From Stenotrophomonas_A sp036566925 (GTDB taxonomy: Bacteria; Pseudomonadota; Gammaproteobacteria; Xanthomonadales; Xanthomonadaceae), in assembly GCA_036566925.1 (NCBI GenBank), contig DATCVI010000230.1, positions 1 to 52,130 on the forward strand: a stretch of 52,130 nt of DNA, written 5' to 3'. Shown one piece after another: positions 8,811-17,621 of this stretch (positions are counted from its first letter, which is position 1; each line of letters begins with the position of its first letter). The notes under the pieces were generated by a model, which searched no databases, was not told the DNA's origin, and was given only the letters and a program-made list of their open reading frames with translations. The translations under genes and the position numbers were made by a program.

Positions 8811-9425
8811 TCAAGGCTTGGGAATCCGCAAGGTCTTGCTGATCATCAGCGAGCCGGACAGTGCGTACAGCAGCACCAGCGGGTGCAGCAGCCATGGGCC
8901 AATCCGCCACTCGCCCCACCACAATGCCTCGCCAATGCTGCCGCTGGCCGCGGCCACCGCCATCAGGATCACCAGCACCAGGCTGGTCGGAATCGGCGTG
9001 CCCTCGAAGTACGGGACCTTGTCGTCGTCGCCCGCGATCTGCTCGGCAGTGACGTTGTAGCGCGCCAGGCGGCTGACCCCGCAGCAGACGAAGTAGCTCA
9101 GCACCAGCCAGTCCCAGCCGCCCTGCAGGCCGCAGGCATAGCCGAGCGCGGCCGGCGCCACGCCGAAGGAAATCACGTCGGCCAGCGAGTCGAGTTCGCG
9201 CCCCAGCGTCGAGGACGACTTGCGCCAGCGCGCGACGCGGCCGTCTAGTGCATCGAAGATGAAAGCCAGCGGGATCAAGGCCATGCCGAATAGCAGGTCG
9301 CCGCGGTGGCCGTCCTGCAGGAAGCGCATCGCGGCGAAGATCGCGCCGGTGCCGCAGAAGGCGTTGGCCAGGGTGAACCAGTCGGCCAATTGGAAGTCGC
9401 GCAACATGGAGAAGTGGCGTTTCAT
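8811..9425 (-). CDS. pssA: CDP-diacylglycerol--serine O-phosphatidyltransferase
   Basis: A 204-residue integral membrane protein of the CDP-alcohol phosphatidyltransferase family. It makes phosphatidylserine from CDP-diacylglycerol and serine, the first step to phosphatidylethanolamine. The signature D-G-x2-A-R-x8-G-x3-D-x3-D is complete around residues 60-82 (DGRVARW, GRELDSLAD). Several hydrophobic segments surround it. It heads the minus-strand run that continues into phaE and phaC, 25 bp downstream. It could in principle use another alcohol acceptor, but size and sequence fit PssA type II. Confidence 0.9.
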   Translation of the reverse strand: MKRHFSMLRDFQLADWFTLANAFCGTGAIFAAMRFLQDGHRGDLLFGMALIPLAFIFDALDGRVARWRKSSSTLGRELDSLADVISFGVAPAALGYACGLQGGWDWLVLSYFVCCGVSRLARYNVTAEQIAGDDDKVPYFEGTPIPTSLVLVILMAVAAASGSIGEALWWGEWRIGPWLLHPLVLLYALSGSLMISKTLRIPKP

Positions 9426-9526
9426 GCAAACTCAAGGCTCGGGCCGAGCGCACAGGTTAACGCGAGCGGCGCGGCGCGGCGACCGCCCCGGCCTGCGCCA
9501 ACCCTACCCTCTTCAGGAGATCGCGC

Positions 9527-10285
9527 ATGCATCACATCCTGATCACCGGCGCCGGCAGCGGCATCGGCGCAGGCATCGCCACCGAGTTGGCGCAGGCCGG
9601 CCGCCACATCATCGCCAGCGATATCGACCTGGGCGCCGCCGAGGCAGTGGCCACCCGGCTGCGCGCCGAAGGCGGTTCGGCCCAGGCGCTGGCGCTGGAC
9701 GTGACCTCCGAGGCCAGCGTGGCGCAGGCCCTGGCGCAGCTGGAGCGCGGACCCGACGTACTGGTCAACAACGCCGGCCTGCAGCACGTGGCGCCGCTGG
9801 AGGAATTCCCGATGGAACGCTGGGACCTGCTGGTGCAGGTCATGCTCACCGGCGTCGCCCGGCTGACCCGGGCGGTGCTGCCGGGCATGCGCGAGCGCGG
9901 CTTTGGCCGGGTAGTGAACATCGGCAGCATCCACTCGCTGGTGGCCAGCCCCTACAAGAGTGCGTACGTGGCGGCCAAGCACGGGCTGGTGGGCTTCTCC
10001 AAGGTGCTGGCGCTGGAGACGGCGGGCGACGACATCACCATCAACACGCTGTGCCCCAGCTACGTCAAGACGCCGCTGGTGGACCGGCAGATCGCCGACC
10101 AGGCACGCACCCGCGGCATGGCCGAGAGCGAGGTCATCGCCAAGGTGATGCTGGCGCCGATGCCCAAGGGCCGCTTCATCGAATACGACGAACTGGCCGG
10201 GGCGATCGCCTTCCTGGCCTCGCCCGCGGCGCGCAACATCACCGGCCAGACCCTGGCCATCGATGGCGGCTGGACGGTGCAGTGA
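9527..10285 (+). CDS. bdhA: 3-hydroxybutyrate dehydrogenase (SDR)
   Basis: A 252-residue short-chain dehydrogenase matching D-3-hydroxybutyrate dehydrogenase, which interconverts 3-hydroxybutyrate and acetoacetate with NAD. It has the N-terminal cofactor motif TGAGSGIG, the NNAGLQHV motif, and the Ser/Tyr/Lys catalytic set in NIGSIHSLVAS and SAYVAAKHG. QHVAPLEEFP and the late LCPSYVKTPLVDRQI are typical of this subfamily. A clear AGGAG lies upstream of the ATG. It is divergent from pssA-phaE-phaC, so the same locus holds PHA synthesis and use of its monomer. Confidence 0.9.
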   Translation: MHHILITGAGSGIGAGIATELAQAGRHIIASDIDLGAAEAVATRLRAEGGSAQALALDVTSEASVAQALAQLERGPDVLVNNAGLQHVAPLEEFPMERWDLLVQVMLTGVARLTRAVLPGMRERGFGRVVNIGSIHSLVASPYKSAYVAAKHGLVGFSKVLALETAGDDITINTLCPSYVKTPLVDRQIADQARTRGMAESEVIAKVMLAPMPKGRFIEYDELAGAIAFLASPAARNITGQTLAIDGGWTVQ

Positions 10286-10354
10286 GGTGAAGAAAGTGTG
10301 GTCAATTATTGGCCAGCCCACTTGACAGCCAGGCGCGGCGCGGGCTGCCGGCGT

Positions 10355-10389
10355 TTATCCAACACCTTGTCCACATGGGGTGTGGATTA
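10355..10389. other. Cluster of three DnaA-box-like motifs
   Basis: TTATCCAAC (10355-10363), TTGTCCACA (10367-10375) and, on the other strand, TAATCCACA (10381-10389) fall in 35 bp between two convergent genes. The last two differ from the DnaA box TTATCCACA at one base each, and their inner halves form a TCCACA/TGTGGA inverted repeat. No origin gene is near. It may be a DnaA-titration site, a weak hairpin or chance. Confidence 0.35.
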
Positions 10390-10412
10390 ATCGCAGTGGC
10401 TGGCCGCTGCCC

Positions 10413-10898
10413 CTAGCGCGAGAAGTTCCACGACTGCATGCGCCCGTCCCGGTAGGGCATGACGCCGTGGAACGGACGCGGATCCTGGTCGAATACCAAG
10501 GGCAGGAAATGCCGGTCGCCCTCCCACATCGGCAACGCCGACAGGCGCTCCAGCGGCACCCATTCCAGGGTGCCCTCCGGGTTCGAGGCCAGCGTCTGGC
10601 CGCTGTAGCGGTCGATGACGAACACGAAGCCCAGCCAGTCCTCGCCGTGCTTGCCGAAGCCCGGCCAGCTCACGGTGCCGCGCAGGCGCATCGCTTCGCA
10701 TTCGATGCCCGCCTCTTCGCGCAGCTCGCGGCGCATGCAGGCCATGATGTCTTCTTCCGGTTCCACCTTGCCGCCAAGGCCGTTGTACTTGCCCAGGTGG
10801 TGGTCGCCGGGGCGGGCGTTGCGATGGACCATCAGCACCTGGGTGCGGTCTTCGGAAAGCACGTAGCCCAGGGTGGCCACGATCGGGGTGTAAGGCAT
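10413..10898 (-). CDS. NUDIX hydrolase (MutT-like)
   Basis: A 161-residue NUDIX protein with a complete Nudix box: GGKVEPEE, then RRELREEAGIE, matching Gx5Ex7REUxEExGU. Such enzymes cleave nucleoside diphosphate-X compounds. The opening (YTPIVATLGYVLSEDRTQVLMVHRN) and PFHGVMPYRDG near the end resemble 8-oxo-dGTP diphosphatases. The exact substrate cannot be read from sequence. It precedes no clear partner; the DUF1249 gene lies 79 bp upstream on the same strand. Confidence 0.88.
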   Translation of the reverse strand: MPYTPIVATLGYVLSEDRTQVLMVHRNARPGDHHLGKYNGLGGKVEPEEDIMACMRRELREEAGIECEAMRLRGTVSWPGFGKHGEDWLGFVFVIDRYSGQTLASNPEGTLEWVPLERLSALPMWEGDRHFLPLVFDQDPRPFHGVMPYRDGRMQSWNFSR

Positions 10899-10977
10899 GG
10901 CGGACGGCGCGAAGCGAAGCGGCGGGAGGGCCGGCAGTATGACCGATCACCGCGGCCACAGGCCGCGCGTATGGCGC

Positions 10978-11469
10978 CTAGTCCGCGGGCAATGCCGCCA
11001 GGTCGGCCGCCACCGGCCGCAGCCGGGCCACGCCGTGGCCGCGCTCGGCCAGGTATTCCAGCCATTTGCCGAGGAAGGTGTTCATGCGCATGCGGTGGCT
11101 GATGAGCTCGGCCGGCGGCGGGTACAGGCCCATCACGTCCTGCCAGCGGCGACCGACGTAGCAATGGGTCGTCTCGGCCTGGCGGGCGTCGCGGTAGACG
11201 CGGATATAGGCCGAGGGGTCGGGCTCACCGGTGACCGGATCGCAGAGGTCGTAGGTCAGGCGCATTTCCACGGTGTAGGGGTGGCGCTCGAGCACTTCCA
11301 GGCGCAGGTCCAGGCCGTCGCCGACACTGGACAGGTAGCTACCGGTGGCCAGGTCGGCCGGGGCAAACAGGCGGTTGAGGTGGACGTAGTTCTCCGCGTA
11401 CAACCCCATCAGCCAACCGAAGCGGCTGAGGCGCGGGATGCGTTCGTGGCGGGCCGAGGCGTACTGCAT
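10978..11469 (-). CDS. DUF1249 (YqiB-like) protein
   Basis: A 163-residue soluble protein of the DUF1249/YqiB family, recognised by LMGLYAENYVHLNRL near the N-terminus, the central YTVEMRLTYD, and the basic stretch after it (RVYRDARQAET). It lacks a signal peptide. The family is widespread in gammaproteobacteria, often next to a NUDIX gene as here, but has no established activity. The start at 11469 gives the expected short basic leader. Confidence 0.85.
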   Translation of the reverse strand: MQYASARHERIPRLSRFGWLMGLYAENYVHLNRLFAPADLATGSYLSSVGDGLDLRLEVLERHPYTVEMRLTYDLCDPVTGEPDPSAYIRVYRDARQAETTHCYVGRRWQDVMGLYPPPAELISHRMRMNTFLGKWLEYLAERGHGVARLRPVAADLAALPAD

Positions 11470-11567
11470 GAGGGCGATCCTACACGCTGCGCCGGACGAT
11501 GGGCAGAATTGAAAAACATCGCCATCGCCCCCAATCTAGGGGGCGCCGCAGCGCTGTCGCGCGCTCC

Positions 11568-12398
11568 TCAGAACATCTCCCGCTGCAGGCCAAAGGTCGT
11601 CAGGACCTTGCTGGAAATCTCCTCGATCGAGGTGTGCGTGGTGCTCAGGGTGGGAATGCGTTCGAGCTGGAACATGCGCTCGGCCGCGGCCACTTCGCGG
11701 CGGCAGGTCTCCAGCGCCGAATAGCGCGAATTCGGACGCCGCTCCTGGCGAATCTGCTGCAGGCGGTCCGGGTCGATGGTGAGGCCGAACAATTTGCGCC
11801 GGTAGGCGCGCAGCCGCGGCGGTAGATGTTCGGATTCCAGGTCTTCGTCGGTGAGCGGATAGTTCGCCGCCTTCACCCCATAGTGCAGCGCCAGGTAGAT
11901 GCAGGTCGGCGTCTTGCCGGCACGCGACACTGCCACCAGGATCACATCGGCCTCGTCGTAGTCCAGGGCGACGCCATCGTCGTGGCTGAGGGCGAAGTTC
12001 ATCGCATTGATGCGGCGGTGATAGGTCTCGAAGTCGACCATGCCGTGCGCCTGGCCCACGCGCGAGTGACGCGGGCTGTTGAGCTCGCGCTCCAGCGGCT
12101 CGATGAAGGGCGCGAATACATCCAGCATCAGCCCCCCGCTCTCGGCCAGGATCAGGCTCAACTGCGGGTCCACGCAGGAATTGACCACGATCGGACGCGC
12201 CTGGTAGCGCTCACCGGTCGCTACGATCCGCTGGCACGCCTCGCGCGCCTTGTCTGGATCGTCGATGAACGAAAGCCGATCGGTGACGAAGCTGAAACCG
12301 GTGAACTGGGTCAGCAGGCTATGACCAATGGTTTCAGCGGTGATACCGGTTCCATCGGACACGTAGAACACCGGTCGGATCGTCGACATCGGCTTCAC
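11568..12398 (-). CDS. ppsR: PEP synthase regulatory protein (kinase/pyrophosphorylase)
   Basis: A 276-residue DUF299-family bifunctional regulator that inactivates PEP synthase by ADP-dependent phosphorylation and reactivates it by Pi-dependent dephosphorylation. The N-terminal VFYVSDGTGITAETIG and the P-loop-like DVILVAVSRAGKTPTCIYLA match the family. It is divergent from ppsA, its target, separated by about 130 bp; this pairing is widely conserved. The ATG at 12398 is followed by the usual start of the fold. Confidence 0.95.
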   Translation of the reverse strand: MKPMSTIRPVFYVSDGTGITAETIGHSLLTQFTGFSFVTDRLSFIDDPDKAREACQRIVATGERYQARPIVVNSCVDPQLSLILAESGGLMLDVFAPFIEPLERELNSPRHSRVGQAHGMVDFETYHRRINAMNFALSHDDGVALDYDEADVILVAVSRAGKTPTCIYLALHYGVKAANYPLTDEDLESEHLPPRLRAYRRKLFGLTIDPDRLQQIRQERRPNSRYSALETCRREVAAAERMFQLERIPTLSTTHTSIEEISSKVLTTFGLQREMF

Positions 12399-12531
12399 TC
12401 CCTCTGTGATTCTGGCCTTGTTCGGAAATGCAATCTTGTGCCGGATTGCTGGCGCACTGCATCATAGTGGCTTCTTCCTACGGACGCGGCCATGCAGCCC
12501 GCTCGGGCGATGGCCATACGGAGCATCGCGC

Positions 12532-14910
12532 TTGAACGAGAATATCCTGTGGTTGCATGAGCTGCGCCTGGCCGATCTGGCCCGCGTGGGTGGCAAGAAC
12601 TCTTCGCTGGGCGAAATGATCGGCAATCTCGCCGGTCTTGGCGTCTCGGTCCCCGGCGGCTATGCCACCACCTCCGACGCCTTCAAGGCGTTCATCGCCC
12701 ACAACGATCTTTCCAAGCGCATCTTCGACAAGCTCGCCACGCTGGACGTGGAAGACGTCAACGCCTTGACCTTGGCCGGCAAGGAAATTCGCGGCTGGGT
12801 GATCGACGCCCCGCTGCAGCCGGACCTCGACCAGGAGATCCGCAGTGCCTACGCGCGCTTGTGCAGCGAGAACGGCGGCGGCGATGTCGCGGTCGCAGTG
12901 CGCTCGTCGGCCACCGCCGAGGATCTGCCGGATGCCTCCTTCGCCGGCCAGCAGGAAACCTTCCTCAATGTCACCGGTGCCGACGATGTCGTGCACAAGG
13001 TCAAGGAAGTTTTCGCCAGCCTGTACAACGATCGCGCCATCGCCTATCGCGTGCATCATGGCTTCAAGCACGAGGACGTGTTCCTGTCGGCCGGCGTGCA
13101 GTTGATGGTGCGCTCGGACGTCGGCGCTTCGGGCGTGTTGTTCACGCTCGACACCGAGTCGGGATTTCGCGAAGTAGTGTTCGTCACTGCCAGCGTCGGC
13201 CTGGGCGAGATGGTCGTGCAAGGCGCGGTGAATCCGGACGAGTTCTACGTCTACAAGCCCAGCCTGCGCGCCGGCAAGCCGGCGATCCTGCGCCGCACGC
13301 TCGGCAGCAAGGCGATCCGCATGGTGTATTCGGACACGCCCGGCGAGCGCGTGCGCACCGAGGACACGCCGCCGGCACTGCGCAACAAATTCTCCATCAG
13401 CGATGCCGATGTCGAAGAGCTGTCCAAGCAGGCACTGGTGATCGAAAAGCACTACGGCCGGCCGATGGACATCGAATGGGCCAAGGACGGCGTCAGCGGC
13501 AAGTTGTTCGTGGTGCAGGCGCGACCGGAAACGGTCAAATCTCGCAGCCATGCCACCCAGATCGAGCGCTACGCGCTCTCCCAGCGCGGCGAGGTGCTTA
13601 CCGAAGGCCGCGCCATCGGCCAGAAGATCGGCGCCGGCGTGGCCCGCGTGGTGCGCTCGCTCGATGACATGAGCAAGGTCCAGCCGGGCGATGTACTGGT
13701 CGCCGACATGACCGACCCGGATTGGGAGCCGGTGATGAAGCGCGCCAGCGCCATCGTCACCAATCGTGGCGGCCGCACCTGCCATGCCGCGATCATCGCC
13801 CGCGAGCTCGGCGTGCCGGCGGTGGTCGGCACCGGCAACGGGCTGGACATGATCAAGGACGGCGTCGAGGTCACGGTGAGCTGCGCCGAAGGCGATACCG
13901 GCTACATCTACGCCGGCAAGCTCGACTTCGAACGCACTACCACCGACCTCGGCAACATGCCGCCGGCGCCGCTGAAGATCATGATGAACGTCGCCAACCC
14001 CGAGCGCGCGTTCGACTTCGGCCAGCTGCCCAATGCCGGTATCGGCCTGGCGCGCTTGGAAATGATCATCGCCAGCCACATCGGCATCCATCCCAATGCC
14101 CTGCTCGAATACGACAAGCAGGACGCCGAGACCAAGAAGAAGATCGACGCCAAGATCGCCGGCTATTCGGACCCGGTCGGTTTCTACGTCGACCGCCTCG
14201 CCGAAGGCATCGCCACCCTCACCGCTTCGGTGGCGCCGAACACGGTGATCGTGCGGCTGTCTGACTTCAAGTCCAACGAATACGCCAACCTCATCGGCGG
14301 CAGCCGCTACGAGCCGCACGAAGAGAACCCGATGATCGGCTTCCGCGGCGCCAGCCGCTATGTCGACGCCTCCTTCTCGGCCGCCTTCGCGCTGGAATGC
14401 CGCGCGGTGCTGAAGGTGCGCAACGAGATGGGCCTGGACAACCTGTGGGTGATGATCCCGTTCGTGCGCACGTTGGAGGAAGGCCAGAAGGTGCTGGACG
14501 TGCTGGCCGCCAACGGCCTGCGCCAGGGCGAGGCCGGGCTGAAGATCATCATGATGTGCGAAGTGCCGTCCAATGCCTTGCTGGCCGACGAATTCCTGGA
14601 ACTGTTCGATGGCTTCTCGATCGGCTCCAATGACCTGACCCAGCTCGCGCTCGGCCTGGACCGCGATTCTTCGATCGTCGCCCACCTGTTCGACGAACGG
14701 AACCCGGCGGTGAAGAAACTGCTGTCGATGGCGATCAAGGCCGCTCGTGCCAAGGGCAAGTACGTCGGCATCTGCGGCCAGGGCCCGTCGGATCATCCGG
14801 ACCTGGCCGAATGGCTGATGCAGGAAGGCATCGAGTCGGTGTCGCTGAACCCGGACACGGTGGTCGATACCTGGTTGCGCCTTGCCAAGCTGAAAGCTGC
14901 CAGCGCATGA
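12532..14910 (+). CDS. ppsA: Phosphoenolpyruvate synthase
   Basis: Makes PEP from pyruvate, ATP and water for gluconeogenesis. The TTG at 12532 gives MNENILWLHEL and 792 residues, the length of the E. coli enzyme, with GGAG about 9 nt upstream; the longer frame from 12406 adds residues unlike the family. The ATP-grasp domain (VGGKNSSLGEM) comes first. The swivelling phosphohistidine domain follows, with the catalytic His at residue 418 (GGRTCHAAIIARELG). The C-terminal PEP/pyruvate-binding barrel holds GSNDLTQLALGLDRDS and the late Cys in GICGQGPSD. A rho-independent terminator follows. Confidence 0.97.
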   Translation: MNENILWLHELRLADLARVGGKNSSLGEMIGNLAGLGVSVPGGYATTSDAFKAFIAHNDLSKRIFDKLATLDVEDVNALTLAGKEIRGWVIDAPLQPDLDQEIRSAYARLCSENGGGDVAVAVRSSATAEDLPDASFAGQQETFLNVTGADDVVHKVKEVFASLYNDRAIAYRVHHGFKHEDVFLSAGVQLMVRSDVGASGVLFTLDTESGFREVVFVTASVGLGEMVVQGAVNPDEFYVYKPSLRAGKPAILRRTLGSKAIRMVYSDTPGERVRTEDTPPALRNKFSISDADVEELSKQALVIEKHYGRPMDIEWAKDGVSGKLFVVQARPETVKSRSHATQIERYALSQRGEVLTEGRAIGQKIGAGVARVVRSLDDMSKVQPGDVLVADMTDPDWEPVMKRASAIVTNRGGRTCHAAIIARELGVPAVVGTGNGLDMIKDGVEVTVSCAEGDTGYIYAGKLDFERTTTDLGNMPPAPLKIMMNVANPERAFDFGQLPNAGIGLARLEMIIASHIGIHPNALLEYDKQDAETKKKIDAKIAGYSDPVGFYVDRLAEGIATLTASVAPNTVIVRLSDFKSNEYANLIGGSRYEPHEENPMIGFRGASRYVDASFSAAFALECRAVLKVRNEMGLDNLWVMIPFVRTLEEGQKVLDVLAANGLRQGEAGLKIIMMCEVPSNALLADEFLELFDGFSIGSNDLTQLALGLDRDSSIVAHLFDERNPAVKKLLSMAIKAARAKGKYVGICGQGPSDHPDLAEWLMQEGIESVSLNPDTVVDTWLRLAKLKAASA

Positions 14911-14943
14911 CATCGCGTTGATCGAACCGCCGTTATAGTGTTG

Positions 14944-14978
14944 ACACGCAAGCCCCGCTCAACGGGGCTTCGTGTTTT
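14944..14978 (+). terminator. Rho-independent terminator after ppsA
   Basis: The stem AGCCCCG/CGGGGCT has a 5-nt loop and is extended by an outer ACACG/CGTGT pairing, with a short T run after it. It sits 33 bp past the ppsA stop and ends just before the mechanosensitive channel gene. Confidence 0.8.
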
Positions 14979-14998
14979 CCGCAACCGGAGATTCCACG

Positions 14999-15922
14999 AT
15001 GGCCGCAGCTGCACCCGCCACACCGCAGATCGACCCCCTCGCGCCAGTGTCCTGGATCCACCAGGTCGACTGGCAGCAAGTGATCGCCAGGTACGGCGTG
15101 CCGGCGTTGGCGGCCCTGGTGGTGCTGCTGGTGGGATTGTGGCTGGCGCGGCGCATCTCCAATCTCGTGCCGCTCGCAACGCATCGCGTCGGCGCCGATC
15201 CGATGCTCGGCAGTTTCCTGCGCAACGTCGCCTATGTGACTTCGCTGGTCATCGTCGTGGTGCTGGCCATTGGAACGCTCGGGGTACCGATCTCGCCCTT
15301 GCTCGCGGTGCTTGGCACCGCCGGCCTGGCCATTGGCCTGGCGCTGAAGGATTCCCTGTCCAACATCGCTTCAGGCGTGATGCTGGTGACGCTGCGGCCC
15401 TTCCATGTGGGTGACGTAGTGACGATTGCGGGCCAGACCGGCACGGTGGAATCGGTGCGGATCTTCCAGACCGTGCTCAACGGCGCCGACCTGCAGCGCC
15501 TGACCATTCCCAACAACCTGATTACCGCCTCGCCCATCATCAACCTCACCGCGCAGCCCAATCGCCGGGTCGAGCTGGTGATCGGCATCGGCTATGAAGA
15601 CGACATCGGCAAGGCGCGCGAGATCGTGATGGGCTTGATGCAGGCCGAACCGCGCGTGCTGGCCGAGCCGGCCGCCGACGTGGTGGTGTACGAGCTGGCG
15701 ACGCACTCGGTCAACCTGGGCATCCGCTGCTTCGTGCGGGCGCCGGACTGGTTCGGGGTCAAGGTGACGCTGCTGGAGCAGATCAAGCTGGCGTTCGACA
15801 AGGGCGGCATCAACATCCCCTACCCGCAGCAGGACATGCATCTGTATGTGCACGGCGAGCACGGCCAGGTCTTGCCGCTGAAAGCACTGCTGCGCGATAG
15901 CACCGATTCGCCGCCGCGCTGA
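14999..15922 (+). CDS. mscS: Small-conductance mechanosensitive channel (MscS family)
   Basis: A 307-residue inner-membrane channel that opens on membrane tension. There are three hydrophobic segments in the first 140 residues. The pore helix TM3 is rich in Gly/Ala (LAVLGTAGLAIGLALKDSLSN). The cytoplasmic beta domain (HVGDVVTIAGQTGTVESVRIFQT and NNLITASPIINL) and the alpha/beta C-terminal domain follow. The ATG at 14999 has CCGGAG upstream; an in-frame ATG at 14972 lies inside the terminator stem and is rejected. It converges on orn with an 11-bp gap. Confidence 0.92.
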   Translation: MAAAAPATPQIDPLAPVSWIHQVDWQQVIARYGVPALAALVVLLVGLWLARRISNLVPLATHRVGADPMLGSFLRNVAYVTSLVIVVVLAIGTLGVPISPLLAVLGTAGLAIGLALKDSLSNIASGVMLVTLRPFHVGDVVTIAGQTGTVESVRIFQTVLNGADLQRLTIPNNLITASPIINLTAQPNRRVELVIGIGYEDDIGKAREIVMGLMQAEPRVLAEPAADVVVYELATHSVNLGIRCFVRAPDWFGVKVTLLEQIKLAFDKGGINIPYPQQDMHLYVHGEHGQVLPLKALLRDSTDSPPR

Positions 15923-15933
15923 GCGGCGCGGGC

Positions 15934-16509
15934 TCAGGGCGTGCCTGGCAGCCCGGCCAGCGCGCCCATGTACTGGCGGTAGTGGCGCAGCTCGTCGATC
16001 GAATCGCGCACATCGCTCAGCGCGGTGTGGTTGGAGGTCTTGGCTACGCCGGCCAACACCGTCGGCGCCCAGCGCCGCGCCAGCTCCTTGATCGTGGACA
16101 CGTCGAGGTTGCGGTAATGGAAGTAACGCTCCAGCCGCGGCATCTGCCGGTGCAGGAAGCGCCGGTCCTGGCAGATCGAGTTGCCGCACATCGGCGAGGC
16201 GCCGGCGCCAATCCACTGCTGCAGGAAGGCCAGCGTCTGCGCCTCGGCCTGGGCGTGCGTGGCCTGGCTCTCCACCACCCGCTGCCACAAGCCGGAACGG
16301 CGGTGCTGGTTGCGGTTCCATTCGTCCATCGCCTCGAGCGTTGCCAGCGGATGGGCAATCGCGAACTCGGGGCCTTCGGCAAGAATGTTGAGCTGGGCGT
16401 CGGTGACGACGGTGGCGATCTCGATGATGGAGTCGCGATCGGTATCCAGGCCGGTCATTTCCAGATCGATCCAGATCAACCGGTCGTTGCCTGCCGTCAT
16501 TGCCGCCAT
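15934..16509 (-). CDS. orn: Oligoribonuclease
   Basis: A 3'-5' exoribonuclease of the DEDDh family that degrades 2-5 nt RNAs, including pGpG from c-di-GMP turnover. The motifs are present in order: WIDLEMTGLD (Asp, Glu), CQDRRFLHRQMPRLE (Asp), and NHTALSDVRDSIDELRHY (His, Asp). About 191 residues from the ATG at 16509; ATGs at 16524 and 16500 are also in frame and the ribosome-binding sites do not decide. It lies 61 bp downstream of tadA on the same strand. Confidence 0.95.
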   Translation of the reverse strand: MAAMTAGNDRLIWIDLEMTGLDTDRDSIIEIATVVTDAQLNILAEGPEFAIAHPLATLEAMDEWNRNQHRRSGLWQRVVESQATHAQAEAQTLAFLQQWIGAGASPMCGNSICQDRRFLHRQMPRLERYFHYRNLDVSTIKELARRWAPTVLAGVAKTSNHTALSDVRDSIDELRHYRQYMGALAGLPGTP

Positions 16510-16570
16510 GTGTCCGCCATGCATCCAGGAATCCAGGCGCAGATCATACCTTGCGCTGTCGCCGCGCGGA

Positions 16571-17080
16571 TCAGAGCGGCGGCCGGCCGCGCTTTGCGCG
16601 GAAGTAATTGGTCAGACGCCGCCCCGCCTCGTCGGCCAGCACGCCGGCGACGACTTCGACACGATGGTTGTGGCGCGGGTCGGCCAACAGGTCGAACACG
16701 CTGCCCGCCGCACCGGTCTTTGGATCGCGTGCGGCGTAGACCACGCGCGCGATGCGGGCATGCACCATCGCCATCGCGCACATCGCACAGGGCTCCAGGG
16801 TGACGTACAAGGTGCAACCGACCAGGCGATGATTGCGCAGGCGCTGGCCGGCCTCGCGCATTGCCACGATTTCCGCGTGCGCGCTCGGATCGTGGCTGGC
16901 GATGTTGTAGTTCCAGCCTTCGCCCAGGCGCTCGCCGTCGGCACCGACCAGGAGCGCGCCCACCGGGATTTCGTCGAATTCGCGCTCGGCGCGCTCTGCC
17001 AGCACCAGGGCCTCGCGCATCCAGTAGGCGTCGGCGTCGGCCTCGGCAGCGGCGGGCGGCGGCGCGGGCTCGGCGTTCAC
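16571..17080 (-). CDS. tadA: tRNA-specific adenosine deaminase
   Basis: Converts A34 to inosine in tRNA-Arg(ACG), letting one tRNA read several codons. The zinc site is complete: HAEIVAMREAG (His ligand and catalytic Glu) and TLEPCAMCAMAM (two Cys ligands). At 169 residues it is the usual length, with an Ala/Pro-rich N-terminal extension of about 18 residues. The start is a GTG whose last bases overlap the mntR stop (GTGA), so it is coupled to mntR. Confidence 0.93.
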   Translation of the reverse strand: MNAEPAPPPAAAEADADAYWMREALVLAERAEREFDEIPVGALLVGADGERLGEGWNYNIASHDPSAHAEIVAMREAGQRLRNHRLVGCTLYVTLEPCAMCAMAMVHARIARVVYAARDPKTGAAGSVFDLLADPRHNHRVEVVAGVLADEAGRRLTNYFRAKRGRPPL

Positions 17081-17538
17081 GGCTGTTCCTGGCGTCGTAC
17101 GAACTCGGCGAAGGCCGCCAGCGTCGCTTCGCTGACGTGATGCTCGATGCCTTCGGCGTCGCGGCGCGCGGTGTCGGCGTCGATCCCCAGCGCAAGCAGG
17201 AACCGCTCGACGGTCTGGTGGCGCTCTCGGCTTTCCGCGGCCAGCGCTTCGCCCGCCGGCGTCAGGAACACGCCGCGGTAGGGTCGCTGGATCGCCCAGC
17301 CATCGCGCACCAGTCGCTTGAGCATCTTGGCCACGGTCGGCTGCGCCACACCCATGCGCGCGGCGATATCGACCTGCCTGGCTTCGCCACCATCGGCGAG
17401 CAAGTCCGAAATCAACTCGACGTAGTCCTCCACCAATTCGGTGCGATGCGCCTCGCGCACATGGCGGAAGCTCTCCATGTGCACGTGCACGTCGACCAAG
17501 GCGGGCGCGCCTTCCACCGGTTTATCAGTCTTACTCAT
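17077..17538 (-). CDS. mntR: Manganese-responsive repressor MntR (DtxR family)
   Basis: A 153-residue DtxR/MntR-type metalloregulator. The winged helix covers about residues 35-105 (RQVDIAARMGVAQPTVAKMLKRL is the helix-turn-helix). A dimerisation region with the metal-binding H/E segments (ERHQTVERFL, DAEGIEHHVSE) follows. The divergent gene is mntH, the expected target, and a perfect inverted repeat lies between. The ATG has AGGACGG upstream. The N-terminal 30 residues, with VDVHVHMESF, are typical of proteobacterial MntR. Confidence 0.93.
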   Translation of the reverse strand: MSKTDKPVEGAPALVDVHVHMESFRHVREAHRTELVEDYVELISDLLADGGEARQVDIAARMGVAQPTVAKMLKRLVRDGWAIQRPYRGVFLTPAGEALAAESRERHQTVERFLLALGIDADTARRDAEGIEHHVSEATLAAFAEFVRRQEQP

Positions 17539-17621
17539 TCATCCGTCCTGCCGGCGGGTTGCCGCCCGTCACGCCATTTTGAAGCACGCTGCTTAGAATT
17601 ACGATTGTGTGCCAATGCTCA

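Noticed and set aside
12478..14913. An 811-codon open frame antisense to the whole of ppsA.
   Set aside because: It is a mirror of ppsA codon structure in GC-rich DNA; the translation is His/Asp/Gly-rich and resembles no family, and ppsA itself is certain.
15912..15926. GCCGC/GCGGC stem at the end of the MscS gene as a terminator.
   Set aside because: Only 5 bp, inside coding sequence and with no T run.
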